A DNA stretch of 64,000 bases from an uncultured Veillonellaceae bacterium (lineage in GTDB: Bacteria > Bacillota > Negativicutes > Selenomonadales > Selenomonadaceae), in the NCBI GenBank assembly GCA_900314825.1, contig OMWS01000001.1, positions 32,460 to 96,459 on the forward strand, read 5' to 3'. Positions within the stretch are counted from its first letter, which is position 1. Every line of letters starts with the position of its first letter. Below are positions 50,177-58,613 of the stretch, piece after piece. The position numbers and the translations under genes are program-made. The notes below the pieces were generated by a model. That model saw nothing but the letters and a program-made list of their open reading frames with translations. It was not told the DNA's origin and searched no databases.

Positions 50177-50214
50177 AGAAGGAGGTTTCCTCGCAGGAGG
50201 GAGCCTCCTTTTTT
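50177..50214 (+). terminator. Rho-independent terminator after pckA
   Basis: AAGGAGG (50179-50185) pairs with CCTCCTT (50204-50210), with an inner TTCCTC/GGAGG-type pairing, then a run of T. Confidence 0.85.
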
Positions 50215-50255
50215 CATCACGGAAAACACATGAATTGGGAAGGGAAGCGAACATC

Positions 50256-50948
50256 ATGATCGGACGCAAGGCGCTCGACATCTCGTCGTATTTCATCGTC
50301 GGGCCGGAAAATACAAAAGGGCGGTCCGTGCCGGGCATCGTGCGGGCGGCGCTGGCCTCTGGCTTCACGTGCGTGCAGCTGCGCTCGAAAGTGGCGACGG
50401 CGCGGGATATGCTCGCGCTCGCTCGTGCATGTGCCGATGTCCGCGAAGAATTGCAGCAGGCGTCGCGTGTCGCGCTCCTCATCGACGACCGCCTCGACCT
50501 CGTGCTCGCAGCGCGGGAGCTCGGCATCGCCGTCGACGGCATCCATGTCGGCCAGACGGACGTGCCGCCGGAGATTTGCCGCAAGCTCCTCGGTCCAGAG
50601 GCCATCGTCGGTCTCTCCGCGCCGCGCGAGGAACTTCTACGCTATATCCGCGAAGGCGATTTGACGAGCGTTGATTACCTCGGCGCAGGGCCGCTGCATC
50701 CGACACTATCAAAGCCGGACGCCGGCCTGCTCTCCGACGGCACACGCCATCTGCGGACGCTCGACGAACTCCGGACGCTCGCGGCAGAAAGCCCCGTGCC
50801 CGTCGTCGTAGGCGGCGGGGTCAAAAAAAGCGACTTGCCTGCCGTGAAGCAGGCAGGAGTCGCTGGATTTTTTGTCATCTCTGCCGTCGCTGGCGCGGAG
50901 CGGCCAGGGGAAGCGGCAAAAGAACTCGTGGAAACATGGAAAAAATAG
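50256..50948 (+). CDS. thiE: Thiamine-phosphate synthase
   Basis: 230 residues from ATG 50256 behind GAAGGGAAG. TIM-barrel motifs: YFIVGPENTKGR, GFTCVQLRSKVATARDMLAL, LLIDDRLDLVLAARELGIAV, DGIHVGQTDVP, and VDYLGAGPLHPTLSKPDAG, ending VPVVVGGGVKKSDLPAVKQA. It couples HMP-pyrophosphate and thiazole phosphate. No TPP riboswitch is seen upstream and no other biosynthetic thi gene is adjacent; the thiamine uptake gene thiT lies 1.3 kb away. Confidence 0.9.
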   Translation: MIGRKALDISSYFIVGPENTKGRSVPGIVRAALASGFTCVQLRSKVATARDMLALARACADVREELQQASRVALLIDDRLDLVLAARELGIAVDGIHVGQTDVPPEICRKLLGPEAIVGLSAPREELLRYIREGDLTSVDYLGAGPLHPTLSKPDAGLLSDGTRHLRTLDELRTLAAESPVPVVVGGGVKKSDLPAVKQAGVAGFFVISAVAGAERPGEAAKELVETWKK

Positions 50949-50960
50949 CCGCGCGTTTGT

Positions 50961-51593
50961 TCATTCGTCCGCCGTATAATAGTGCTCCGTGATATCGATG
51001 AGATCATACACGATGCGGTGCGTGAAGTCCCAGCGATTGAAGTTTTCGCCTTGGCAGGTGAAGATGAAGTCGCCCTCGGCCCAGGCGGCTACGAACGATG
51101 TTGCATCGATTTGTGCGATGAGGATGGTGTTCTCGCCGAGGCGGAGCGGTTGCCACTCGACGGAGTAGATGCCGGAGAGCGTCGTCCAAGCGTCACTCCC
51201 CGAATCTTCGAGGCTCGCAAGGAGCGTTGTGCGCAGCGTGAGCTGGCTGCGCTTTGCGGGATCGCCGTAGCGCGATGTGTAGCGCAGGTCGCCGACGGTG
51301 CCGCCGATGACGAAAGCGTTCGTGAGCTCATAGCCTTCGGCGCGCGGCAGCGCGAGCGGACGGAAGCCGAGCGCGGCCGTCATTTCGCTGTATGATGTGT
51401 ACGGCACCATGGGGTTCGGGAGTTGTACGCTGCTGGACGTGGCGGCTTCTGATGCGTTCATGGAATCGTTCGACGTTTCCGTGAGGACAGCGGACGATTC
51501 GGCCGTCGTGTTTTCGGCGGCAACCGTCGTGGACAGCACTGGCGTGAGTGCCACAGCTGCCGCGAGGACAGCTGTCATCCAATGCATTTTCAT
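50961..51593 (-). CDS. Secreted protein of unknown function
   Basis: 210 residues; the ATG at 51593 follows a strong AAAGGAGGAAT site. Signal peptide about 1-27 (MKMHWMTAVLAAAVALTPVL to TVAAEN), a Ser/Thr/Ala-rich linker to about 60, then a compact domain with PYTSYSEMTAALGFRPLALP, YELTNAFVIGGTVGDLRYTS, SGIYSVEWQPLRLGENTILI and RWDFTHRIVYDLIDI. This resembles DUF4367-type domains only loosely, and I make no family claim. It converges on thiE with 12 bases between stops. Confidence 0.75.
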   Translation of the reverse strand: MKMHWMTAVLAAAVALTPVLSTTVAAENTTAESSAVLTETSNDSMNASEAATSSSVQLPNPMVPYTSYSEMTAALGFRPLALPRAEGYELTNAFVIGGTVGDLRYTSRYGDPAKRSQLTLRTTLLASLEDSGSDAWTTLSGIYSVEWQPLRLGENTILIAQIDATSFVAAWAEGDFIFTCQGENFNRWDFTHRIVYDLIDITEHYYTADE

Positions 51594-51651
51594 GAGAGGA
51601 TTCCTCCTTTGAGACACGCGATCTGTGTGCCTCGTTCTTTTCGGTACGTTC

Positions 51652-51660
51652 ATTCTAGCA
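51652..51660 (-). promoter_or_regulatory. Extended -10 promoter for the secreted-protein gene
   Basis: On the minus strand TATGCTAGAATGAAC: TGC then TAGAAT, 59 bases before the ATG and identical over 15 bases to the nadE promoter element at 46,83x. Confidence 0.5.
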
Positions 51661-51820
51661 TACTTTCAGGAATGTGGGGAGACAGTCGCAGGAAAAAATT
51701 TGAATCGGGAAATTTAATTTGCATCGCGGCAGGAAATTTTTCGTGTTTATCGAATAGGTATACAAAAGAGTAGAAGGTTCAGACTTTTTGCAAATCCAGC
51801 GGAAAGGAGGCGGCTGTGCC

Positions 51821-52243
51821 ATGGGAAAACGGTTTGACAAACGGCTCGACGGCATCTTGCGTGCGGCGCGTGTGCGCCTCATGGAGCGGCTGCGCTTCGC
51901 GTTTTTCCGCGGACGTGCCGAGGAATATCTGAAAGAAATCCATCTGGCGCCGGCGCTGGACCCCGAGACCATGCAGGGGAAGCTCCTGCCACTCGAAAAA
52001 GCAGCCGCCGACCTCCTCGAAGCGCGCATCTGCCTCGCGCGTCGCAAAGGGTATCTGCGGAGTTATCTCGCGGAGGTCCACATGCTCGACCTCCTCATGC
52101 GCCACCAGCACATCCAGACGATGTACTGGGGCCGCCCCGCGCTTTCGCTTGTCAGCGCGGCGAACGAAGCGGCTGCCGCTGCGACGCCTGCCGATCCCGA
52201 GCGCGTACATCGCCTGCGGGCGGGATTCCATCTTGTGAAATGA
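51821..52243 (+). CDS. Arg-rich helical protein of unknown function
   Basis: 140 residues from ATG 51821, preceded by a very strong GGAAAGGAGG site. Highly basic and Leu/Ala/Arg-rich, predicted helical: KRLDGILRAARVRLMERLRF, KLLPLEKAAADLLEARICLA and YLAEVHMLDLLMRHQHIQTM. No membrane segment or signal. I do not recognise the family. It is a single-gene unit closed by the strong terminator at 52257-52303. Confidence 0.6.
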   Translation: MGKRFDKRLDGILRAARVRLMERLRFAFFRGRAEEYLKEIHLAPALDPETMQGKLLPLEKAAADLLEARICLARRKGYLRSYLAEVHMLDLLMRHQHIQTMYWGRPALSLVSAANEAAAAATPADPERVHRLRAGFHLVK

Positions 52244-52256
52244 TATCGATAAAAAG

Positions 52257-52303
52257 CAATCCCATCGTTCGATGATTGACGAACGATGGGATTGTTTTAT
52301 TTT
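52257..52303. terminator. Strong bidirectional terminator between convergent genes
   Basis: A perfect 15-bp stem, CAATCCCATCGTTCG (52257-52271) with CGAACGATGGGATTG (52280-52294), and TTTTATTTTT on the plus side. It reaches into the thiT stop codon from the other strand. Confidence 0.9.
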
Positions 52304-52818
52304 TGCAGTGTAGCAAAGAGCCGTTTGACGGGCAGGAGTTTCAAGATGATGCAGCAGATGATGAAGTCCGGAATCAGATACGTTGCATTGAAGATGATCG
52401 AGTAGATGGCAGGATTCATCCCTTCGGGTGCGTAGCTTGCGAAGAAGACGACGCCGGAGATGAAGTGGCAGAGGAAGCGCGCAGCGAAAGCAAGCGCCGT
52501 CGCTGCAACGCGATGCGACGCCCAGAGTCCTGCGAGTCCCATGCACATGTACGGCAACGGATAGTCGAACAGCACTTGCACGGGATGCAGGATGAACGGA
52601 TCCTGCATCATGTTGAGGAAGCCGTAGAGGCAACCGCCGATCGCGCCGACGACCGGCCCTTCGAGGTACGCGAGCAGGATGAGCGGCACCATGCCGCCGA
52701 GCGTGACGCTGCCGCCTTGCGGCATATGGAAGATGCGCAGCTGCTCGAGGACGAGCGTCGCGGCGATCATGAGCGCGGCGAAAACGATCTGCCGCGTCGT
52801 GAGATGAAAAGATTTCAT
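52297..52818 (-). CDS. thiT: Thiamine ECF transporter substrate-binding subunit ThiT
   Basis: 173 residues with six hydrophobic segments. The N-terminus MKSFHLTTRQIVFAALMIAA and the signature GGSVTLGGMVPLILLAYLEG, YGFLNMMQDPFILHPVQVLF and DYPLPYMCMGLAGL match the YuaJ/ThiT family. It binds thiamine and works with an energy-coupling module encoded elsewhere. The ATG at 52818 follows AAAGGAG. No TPP riboswitch is recognised in the leader. Together with thiE it points to thiamine salvage. Confidence 0.88.
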   Translation of the reverse strand: MKSFHLTTRQIVFAALMIAATLVLEQLRIFHMPQGGSVTLGGMVPLILLAYLEGPVVGAIGGCLYGFLNMMQDPFILHPVQVLFDYPLPYMCMGLAGLWASHRVAATALAFAARFLCHFISGVVFFASYAPEGMNPAIYSIIFNATYLIPDFIICCIILKLLPVKRLFATLQK

Positions 52819-52864
52819 GAACAAGCTCCTTTGTGATGCGATGGTTTGCGGATGAGACACCCTC

Positions 52865-52893
52865 ATTGTAGGTGGTTCGCGCTCCGATTGCAA
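52865..52893 (-). promoter_or_regulatory. Sigma-A type promoter of thiT
   Basis: On the minus strand TTGCAA (52893-52888), 17-base spacer and TACAAT (52870-52865), 47 bases before the ATG. Confidence 0.65.
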
Positions 52894-52978
52894 GCGCTGT
52901 GCGACAACATCATGAAAAAAGACCAAGCACGCGGAAGAAAAATAAAAACAAACGTTTTCCGTTCAGAATTTCGGATAA

Positions 52979-53024
52979 AAAAGCAGGATTGTGGATTGTT
53001 CCATCCTGCTTTTGTCATTATACT
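52979..53024 (+). promoter_or_regulatory. Promoter of the ABC importer genes overlapping a perfect dyad
   Basis: TTGTTC at 52996-53001, 17-base spacer and TATACT at 53019-53024. The -35 element and the spacer lie within the hairpin AAGCAGGAT (52981-52989) / ATCCTGCTT (53003-53011), which has T or A runs on both sides. The dyad may be a repressor site or a bidirectional terminator insulating thiT. Confidence 0.55.
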
Positions 53025-53059
53025 GATACTAAAGCAAAATTCTGAAAGAGGTGGAAGAC

Positions 53060-54181
53060 GTGAGTGTTGCCATCGAAGTCGACAACGTCATCAAACGGTA
53101 CGGGGATCTGACGATCATCCCGGGACTCACGGAGCATATCAAAAACGGGGAGTTCTTCACGCTCTTGGGGCCGTCGGGCTGTGGAAAGACGACGCTCCTG
53201 CGCATGATTGCGGGCTTCAATACGATCGAGGGCGGCGAGATCCGCTTCAATGACCGGGTCATCAACGATATCCCTGCGCACAAGCGCAACATCGGCATGG
53301 TGTTCCAAAGCTATGCGATTTTCCCGCATCTCACAGTGCGTGAGAACGTCGAATACGGCTTGAAGCTCCGCAAGCTGCCGAAAGCGGAGATGAAGGAAAA
53401 AGTCGACAAGATCCTCGATGTCGTGCAGATCACGGAATATCAGGACCGTCTGCCGGAGCGCCTGTCAGGCGGCCAGCAGCAGCGCGTTGCGCTCGCGCGC
53501 GCCATCGTGATTCATCCGAGCGTGCTGCTCATGGACGAGCCGCTCTCGAACCTCGACGCGAAGCTCCGCATCGAGATGCGTTCGGCCATCCGCGAAGTGC
53601 AGAAGCAGGTCGGCATCACGACGGTCTACGTCACGCACGACCAGGAGGAGGCGCTCTCCATTTCCGACCGCATCGCTGTCATGAAAAAAGGCGTCATCCA
53701 GCAGACGGCACGGCCGCATACGATCTACGCGCGCCCATACAACACGTTCGTCGCGACGTTCATCGGCCATTCGAATCTGTTCCGCGGGCGGCTCGTGCAC
53801 CACGGGGACGGCCTCGCAGCGGCATTCGCCGATGGCTATGTGCTGCCAATGCAAGGGCTGTCTTCGGAGGCCGCCGAGGGCATGGACGTCATCATCGCCG
53901 TGCGTCCCGAGGAATTTTCCATCAAGGACGGCGACGGCATCCGCTGCACCGTGAAGAGCAAGGTGTTCCTCGGCAAGTACATCCAGTACGGTCTGACGTT
54001 CCCTGACGATATGCTCGTGCCGGGCCAGCCGTCCATCGAGTACAGCCAGGATGTCGGCCATGCCGAGCACATCCTCGAAGCCCATGACACCGTCACGCTC
54101 CATCCGAACCCGGCGAAGGTGAACCTCTTCACAGCCGACGGCGACCACAGCCTCATGGAAGGGGTTGTGCGCGATGAATAA
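53060..54181 (+). CDS. ABC importer ATPase (FbpC/PotA type)
   Basis: 373 residues from GTG 53060, eight bases after AGAGG. Walker A LLGPSGCGKTTLLRMIAGF near 34-52, Q-loop VFQSYAIFPHLTVRENVEYG, signature RLSGGQQQRVALARAIVIHP, Walker B VLLMDEPLSNLDAKLR and switch His in VYVTHDQEEALSISDR. The C-terminal ~130 residues form a TOBE/MOP-type domain. The permease ATG lies 8 bases inside its end. The substrate cannot be told from the ATPase; relatives carry iron, polyamines or phosphorylated compounds. Confidence 0.93.
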   Translation: MSVAIEVDNVIKRYGDLTIIPGLTEHIKNGEFFTLLGPSGCGKTTLLRMIAGFNTIEGGEIRFNDRVINDIPAHKRNIGMVFQSYAIFPHLTVRENVEYGLKLRKLPKAEMKEKVDKILDVVQITEYQDRLPERLSGGQQQRVALARAIVIHPSVLLMDEPLSNLDAKLRIEMRSAIREVQKQVGITTVYVTHDQEEALSISDRIAVMKKGVIQQTARPHTIYARPYNTFVATFIGHSNLFRGRLVHHGDGLAAAFADGYVLPMQGLSSEAAEGMDVIIAVRPEEFSIKDGDGIRCTVKSKVFLGKYIQYGLTFPDDMLVPGQPSIEYSQDVGHAEHILEAHDTVTLHPNPAKVNLFTADGDHSLMEGVVRDE

Positions 54182-55823
54182 ACGATTCCATTGGGATTTT
54201 TGGTCCGGCATCACGCTCCTCTCCATCGCGGTCTTCGCGCTGTTCCTCATCTATCCGCTGTTCTCGCTGTTCGTCAGTGCGTTCCAGGACGCGGAGACGG
54301 GCGCGTGGAGCTTGGCGAATTTCGCGCATTTCTTCCAGCGCAAATACTACTATCAGTCGATGATCAACAGCTTCTCCGTTACGACGTGCGTGACCGTGCT
54401 TGCCGTCATCATCGGCACGGCGGTCGCGTATTTCATGACGCTCTACCGCGTGCACTTCAAGAATGCCGTGGAGATCTGCATCGTCATCTCGCTCCTGTCG
54501 CCGCCGTTCATCGGCGCGTACTCGTGGATCCTCATCGGCGGGCGCAACGGCTACATCACGAAATTCCTCGCGCAGTACGGCATTGATTTCCCGTCGATTT
54601 ACGGATTTGCGGGCATCTTGCTCGTCTTGACGCTGAAGCTCTATCCTTTCATCTACCTCTATGTCGCTGGCGCCATGAAAAATATCGACTCGGCGCTCAT
54701 CGAGGCGGCGGAAAGCCTCGGCTGCAGCGGCATCCGCAAGGTCGTGACGATCATCGTGCCGCTCATCACGCCGACGATCCTCGCAGGCGCGCTCATGGTC
54801 TTCATGAATGCCATGGCGGACTTCGGCACGCCGATGCTGATCGGCGAGGGATTCAATGTCATGCCGGTCATGATTTACTCCGAGTTCATCAACGAGGTCG
54901 GCGACCAAGCGAATTTCGCGGCAGCGATGGCGGCGCTCATGGTGCTCATCACGTCGAGCATCTTCATGGTGCAGAAATACATCGTAAACCGCAAGTCGTT
55001 CACGATGAGCTCGCTGCGCCCCATGCAGATGGGGAAGCTTTCTGGCTGGAAAAACGTCGTGCTCCACGCCGGCATCTACGCGCTCGTCGCGCTGTCGCTG
55101 ATCCCGCAGCTCGTCGTCATCTACACGTCGTTTTTGAAGACGAGCGGCTCGATCTTTGTTGACGGCTATTCGCTTGACAGCTATCGCACGATCTTCTCGA
55201 GCCTCGGCACGGCGATTTCGAACACGTATCTCTACAGTACGACAGCCATCGCCGCCATTATCTTCCTCGGCATGACGATCGCGTACCTGACGACGCGCAA
55301 GAAAAGCTGGCTTACGGAAGTCATCGATACGCTGTCGATGTTCCCGTACATCATCCCGGGCTCCGTGCTCGGCATCACGCTGCTCCTCGCGTTCAATGAT
55401 CGTCCGCTGCTGCTCTCGGGCACGGCGGCCATCATCATCATCTCGCTCGTCATCCGGCGTCTGCCGTACACGCTGCGCTCGAGCTCGGCCATTCTTTATC
55501 AATTGAGTCCGAGCCTCGAAGAAGCATCCATCAGCCTCGGTGCGTCGCCCTTGAAGACCTTTTTCAAGGTCACGGCCGTCATGATGCTGCCAGGCGTCAT
55601 GAGCGGCGCGATCCTCTCGTGGATCACGGCCATCAACGAGCTCTCGAGCTCCGTCATCCTGTTCACGGGCGCGACGAAGACGATGTCCGTCGCCATCTAC
55701 ACGGAGGTCATCCGCGCAAGCTACGGCACGGCGGCGGCGCTCTCGACGATCCTCACGCTCACGACCATCACGGCCATGGTGATCTTTTTCAAGGTCTCCG
55801 GACGCCATGATGTCACGCTTTGA
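54174..55823 (+). CDS. ABC importer permease, two fused transmembrane domains (FbpB type)
   Basis: 549 residues from ATG 54174 with AAGGGG upstream; about 12 membrane helices in two homologous halves. Each half has an EAA loop: SALIEAAESLGCSGIRKVVT and SPSLEEASISLGASPLKTFF. The fusion of two permease units is typical of the Fe3+/AfuB class. It is translationally coupled to the ATPase gene. Confidence 0.93.
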   Translation: MNKRFHWDFWSGITLLSIAVFALFLIYPLFSLFVSAFQDAETGAWSLANFAHFFQRKYYYQSMINSFSVTTCVTVLAVIIGTAVAYFMTLYRVHFKNAVEICIVISLLSPPFIGAYSWILIGGRNGYITKFLAQYGIDFPSIYGFAGILLVLTLKLYPFIYLYVAGAMKNIDSALIEAAESLGCSGIRKVVTIIVPLITPTILAGALMVFMNAMADFGTPMLIGEGFNVMPVMIYSEFINEVGDQANFAAAMAALMVLITSSIFMVQKYIVNRKSFTMSSLRPMQMGKLSGWKNVVLHAGIYALVALSLIPQLVVIYTSFLKTSGSIFVDGYSLDSYRTIFSSLGTAISNTYLYSTTAIAAIIFLGMTIAYLTTRKKSWLTEVIDTLSMFPYIIPGSVLGITLLLAFNDRPLLLSGTAAIIIISLVIRRLPYTLRSSSAILYQLSPSLEEASISLGASPLKTFFKVTAVMMLPGVMSGAILSWITAINELSSSVILFTGATKTMSVAIYTEVIRASYGTAAALSTILTLTTITAMVIFFKVSGRHDVTL

Positions 55824-55859
55824 TATGTTTCACGGGTGTTTCAAAGGAGGAACAGACAA

Positions 55860-56906
55860 ATGAAGTTCAAGAAACTGATGGCATCGCTTTTAGGCGCTGC
55901 CATGATCACGATGTCATTTGCCGGCTGCGGCGGCGGTGACCAGCAAGCCGCGTCATCGGGGAGTGGCGGGAGCGACGAGGACACGCTCGTCGTCTACTGC
56001 CCGCATCCCTTGGCGTTCATCAATCCGCTCGTCGAGGAATTCGAGAAGCAGAGCGGCGTCAAGGTCGACGTCGTTGCGGCCGGCACGGGCGAGCTCCTGA
56101 AGCGCGTCGAGTCGGAAAAGGCAAACCCGCTCGGCGATATCTTCTGGGGCGGCTCGCTCTCGACGATGAAGCCGAAAGCTGATCTCTTCGAGCCGTACAA
56201 GTCGGCGAACGAGGAGCACGTGCAGGCGGCCTTCAAGAACGAGGAAGGCTCGATGACACGCTTTACGGACATCCCGAGCGTCATCATGGTGAACACGGAT
56301 CTCATCGGCGACATCAAGGTCGAAGGCTATGAAGACCTCTTGAACCCGGCGCTCAAAGGCAAGATTGCTATGGCTGACCCGTCGAAGTCCTCGTCGTCGT
56401 ACGAGCACCTCATCAATATGCTCTATGCCATGGGCAACGGCAACCCGGACCAGGGCTGGGATTATGTCGAGAAATTCTGCAAGAACCTCGACGGCAAGCT
56501 GCTCTCCGGTTCGTCGGCCGTCTATAAAGGCGTTGCCGATGGCGAGTACACGGTCGGCTGCACGTTCGAAGAAGGCGGCGCGAAATATGTCGCCGATGGC
56601 GCGCCGGTCAAGCTCGTTTACATGAAAGAGGGCGTCATCTCGAAGCCGGACGGCATCTACATCATCAAGAACGCGAAGCACATGGAGAACGCGAAGAAGT
56701 TCATTGACTTCATCACGAGCAAGGAAGCGCAGACGCTCATCACGCAGCAGCTCCATCGTCGCAGCGTCCGCGATGACGTGCCGGCGCCGCAGGGCCTTCT
56801 CGAGAAATCCGAGATCCACATCATCACGGATGACGAGACCGTCGTGAACCAGAACAAGAAGGCGTGGCTCGACAAGTTCAAAGACATCTTCACGAGCGTG
56901 CAGTAA
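55860..56906 (+). CDS. ABC importer solute-binding lipoprotein (AfuA/FbpA class)
   Basis: 348 residues behind AAAGGAGG. Lipobox at FAGC with Cys about 23, then a Gly/Ser-rich linker. Type II binding-protein fold: LVVYCPHPLAFINPLVEEFE, VVAAGTGELLKRVESEKANP, GDIFWGGSLSTMKPKADLF and VMVNTDLIG-like IPSVIMVNTDLIG, then LKGKIAMADPSKSSSSYEHL. The adjacent Tyr pair that binds iron in FbpA is not evident, so iron is not certain; AfuA and PgtC relatives bind sugar phosphates or phosphoglycerate. A terminator follows. Confidence 0.88.
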   Translation: MKFKKLMASLLGAAMITMSFAGCGGGDQQAASSGSGGSDEDTLVVYCPHPLAFINPLVEEFEKQSGVKVDVVAAGTGELLKRVESEKANPLGDIFWGGSLSTMKPKADLFEPYKSANEEHVQAAFKNEEGSMTRFTDIPSVIMVNTDLIGDIKVEGYEDLLNPALKGKIAMADPSKSSSSYEHLINMLYAMGNGNPDQGWDYVEKFCKNLDGKLLSGSSAVYKGVADGEYTVGCTFEEGGAKYVADGAPVKLVYMKEGVISKPDGIYIIKNAKHMENAKKFIDFITSKEAQTLITQQLHRRSVRDDVPAPQGLLEKSEIHIITDDETVVNQNKKAWLDKFKDIFTSVQ

Positions 56907-56928
56907 GCAACGTTCGTTCCATCCATCC

Positions 56929-56961
56929 GCAGGCGGCAACGAGCTGCCTGCTGATTTTTTT
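56929..56961 (+). terminator. Rho-independent terminator after the ABC importer genes
   Basis: GCAGGC (56929-56934) pairs with GCCTGC (56946-56951), followed by TGA and seven T. Confidence 0.75.
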
Positions 56962-56970
56962 GGCGGCCTC

Positions 56971-56979
56971 TGGTATACT
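56971..56979 (+). promoter_or_regulatory. Extended -10 promoter of the two-component genes
   Basis: TGGTATACT: TGn extension and TATACT (56974-56979), 24 bases before the kinase ATG. No clear -35 element. Confidence 0.5.
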
Positions 56980-57002
56980 GAAACAAACGGGGAGGGAATG
57001 GC

Positions 57003-58613
57003 ATGACATCGTTCCAGCGCGACGCGCAGAAAACGCTGATGCTTTACGCCTGCGGCCCGGTGCTCTTGTTCCTCGTGCTCGGCATCGTGCTGATCGCGGC
57101 GAGCTGGCAGCATTACGTCGTGACGCGCAGCGATGATGTGCGCATGGCGGCCACTGGACGCATGGAAGCGTGGCTTTCGCTGTACGACGAGGCGACGGCG
57201 GCGGTCGTTGCGGAAGACGCGGAGACGCATGGCGGCCTCGTCCCTGCGCTTCGGAACGACGCGAATGCGCGGGCAGAGCTATCGTCGAAGCTCTATCGTG
57301 CGGCGAATGAATCGCGCTCCGGTGCGCTGTTCTTTTTGCTTGACGATGAGCGTCGCATTGTGCTCGGCAGCTGGAAGTATCTGCCGGCATCACTCGACCA
57401 AACGCCTGCGGATCTCGGCTATCTCTCTCGCCTGCACCGTGCAGAAGCGGAGCGCCTCGACGAATGGCTCGATGGCGTGAGCGAGACGGCGCCCGACCTC
57501 GCCATCGGGCGGCGGCTGTCGCAAGGCATGGTGTTCTTTTTGCTGCCGGGGCGATTCCTCATGCAGGAACTCTACTCGCCATATCTCGACATCGTTGTGA
57601 CGGACGAATATGATAATGTCGTGCTTGCGACAGACGGTCGCTACCTCGAAACGGACGGTCGTGCGCCGCGCAAACTCGCCACGCCGTTTCACATGACGCG
57701 CGGTCTTGCCACGTCTGCTGGGGAACGCTTTTATGTGACGAGCGACGTATTATCGACGGGCTGGCGCGTGACCACGGCATTGCCTGTGACCGATCTATTG
57801 ACGCGCTATGCGATGGGCATGGGGAGCTTTTTCGTCGTTCTATTGATCTTTCTGCCGCTCCTCTGGCAGAGCGCGCGGCGCGAAGGCGATGCGCGGGCGC
57901 GTGCCGTGCATGAGCAGGCGGCACGCGCGACAGCCATCGCGGACATCCGTCGCCTCGAAAGCCAGTTCCAGCCGCATTTCCTTTTCAACACGCTCGAAAA
58001 CATCAAGTACATGATCAAGCTCGAGCCGGAGAGCGCCGTCCGCATGGTCATGGCGCTGTCAAAGCTCTTGCGCTACAGCATCCATGGGCAGGAACGCCTC
58101 GTGCGGTTTTCAGAAGATCTGGCGTACACGCATGGCTTTATCGAGATTCAGCGCTGCCGGTTCGGAGAGCGTTTTCTCTATGAAGAGAAAGGATTGGAGA
58201 GCGCGTCTCACTGCTTCGTGCCGCGGTTGATTCTTCAGCCGATTCTCGAGAATGCCATCAAGTATGGCGAGTCGGACGACGGGACGATTCATGTCGTTGT
58301 GACTGCACGGCACGAGGACGAACGACTCGTTCTTGACGTTTGTGATGACGGGGGCGGCATGGAAGCGGAAGAATTGAATCGCCTGCGTGCGATGCTTGCA
58401 AGCGAAGAAGACCCCGCGACGCATACGGGGCTTTACAACGTACATCGGCGGTTGCAACTGCTGTTTGGCAGCATGTTCGGCGTATCGATGAGAAGGCGGG
58501 AACACGGCGGCACATGTGTCACCATGACGTTGCCGTGGCAGACGACGCTGATGTCCGAAGAAAAAGAAAGCGAGGGAATAAAAGATGCTTCGCATCGTGA
58601 TCGCGGAAGATGA
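57003..58613 (+). CDS. Sensor histidine kinase, LytS/YesM type
   Basis: 536 residues behind GGGGAGGG. Two membrane segments (about 12-36 and 275-297) enclose an extracytoplasmic sensor domain of ~240 residues. The cytoplasmic part is a His_kinase/HATPase pair: phospho-acceptor His325 in ESQFQPHFLFNTLENIKYMI, then PRLILQPILENAIKYGESDD and VLDVCDDGGGMEAEELNRL with GLYNVHRRLQLLFG. The gene overlaps the regulator by 29 bases. The signal may be the substrate of the neighbouring importer (inference). Confidence 0.92.
   Translation: MTSFQRDAQKTLMLYACGPVLLFLVLGIVLIAASWQHYVVTRSDDVRMAATGRMEAWLSLYDEATAAVVAEDAETHGGLVPALRNDANARAELSSKLYRAANESRSGALFFLLDDERRIVLGSWKYLPASLDQTPADLGYLSRLHRAEAERLDEWLDGVSETAPDLAIGRRLSQGMVFFLLPGRFLMQELYSPYLDIVVTDEYDNVVLATDGRYLETDGRAPRKLATPFHMTRGLATSAGERFYVTSDVLSTGWRVTTALPVTDLLTRYAMGMGSFFVVLLIFLPLLWQSARREGDARARAVHEQAARATAIADIRRLESQFQPHFLFNTLENIKYMIKLEPESAVRMVMALSKLLRYSIHGQERLVRFSEDLAYTHGFIEIQRCRFGERFLYEEKGLESASHCFVPRLILQPILENAIKYGESDDGTIHVVVTARHEDERLVLDVCDDGGGMEAEELNRLRAMLASEEDPATHTGLYNVHRRLQLLFGSMFGVSMRRREHGGTCVTMTLPWQTTLMSEEKESEGIKDASHRDRGR

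Noticed and set aside
50141..50255. TPP riboswitch before thiE
   Set aside because: The conserved CTGAGA and ACC..GAACCTGAT segments are not present; the gap holds the pckA terminator.
52819..52960. TPP riboswitch before thiT
   Set aside because: The minus-strand leader is only about 40 bases after the promoter and lacks the conserved segments.
54153..55808. A 551-codon open frame antisense to the permease
   Set aside because: Composition is almost wholly Arg/Asp/Glu/His with no fold signals; the plus-strand permease has clear EAA loops.
55860..56906. Firm assignment of the importer as an iron(III) transporter
   Set aside because: The permease fusion and protein class allow it, but the iron-binding tyrosine pair is not evident and the phosphatase/two-component context favours other ligands.
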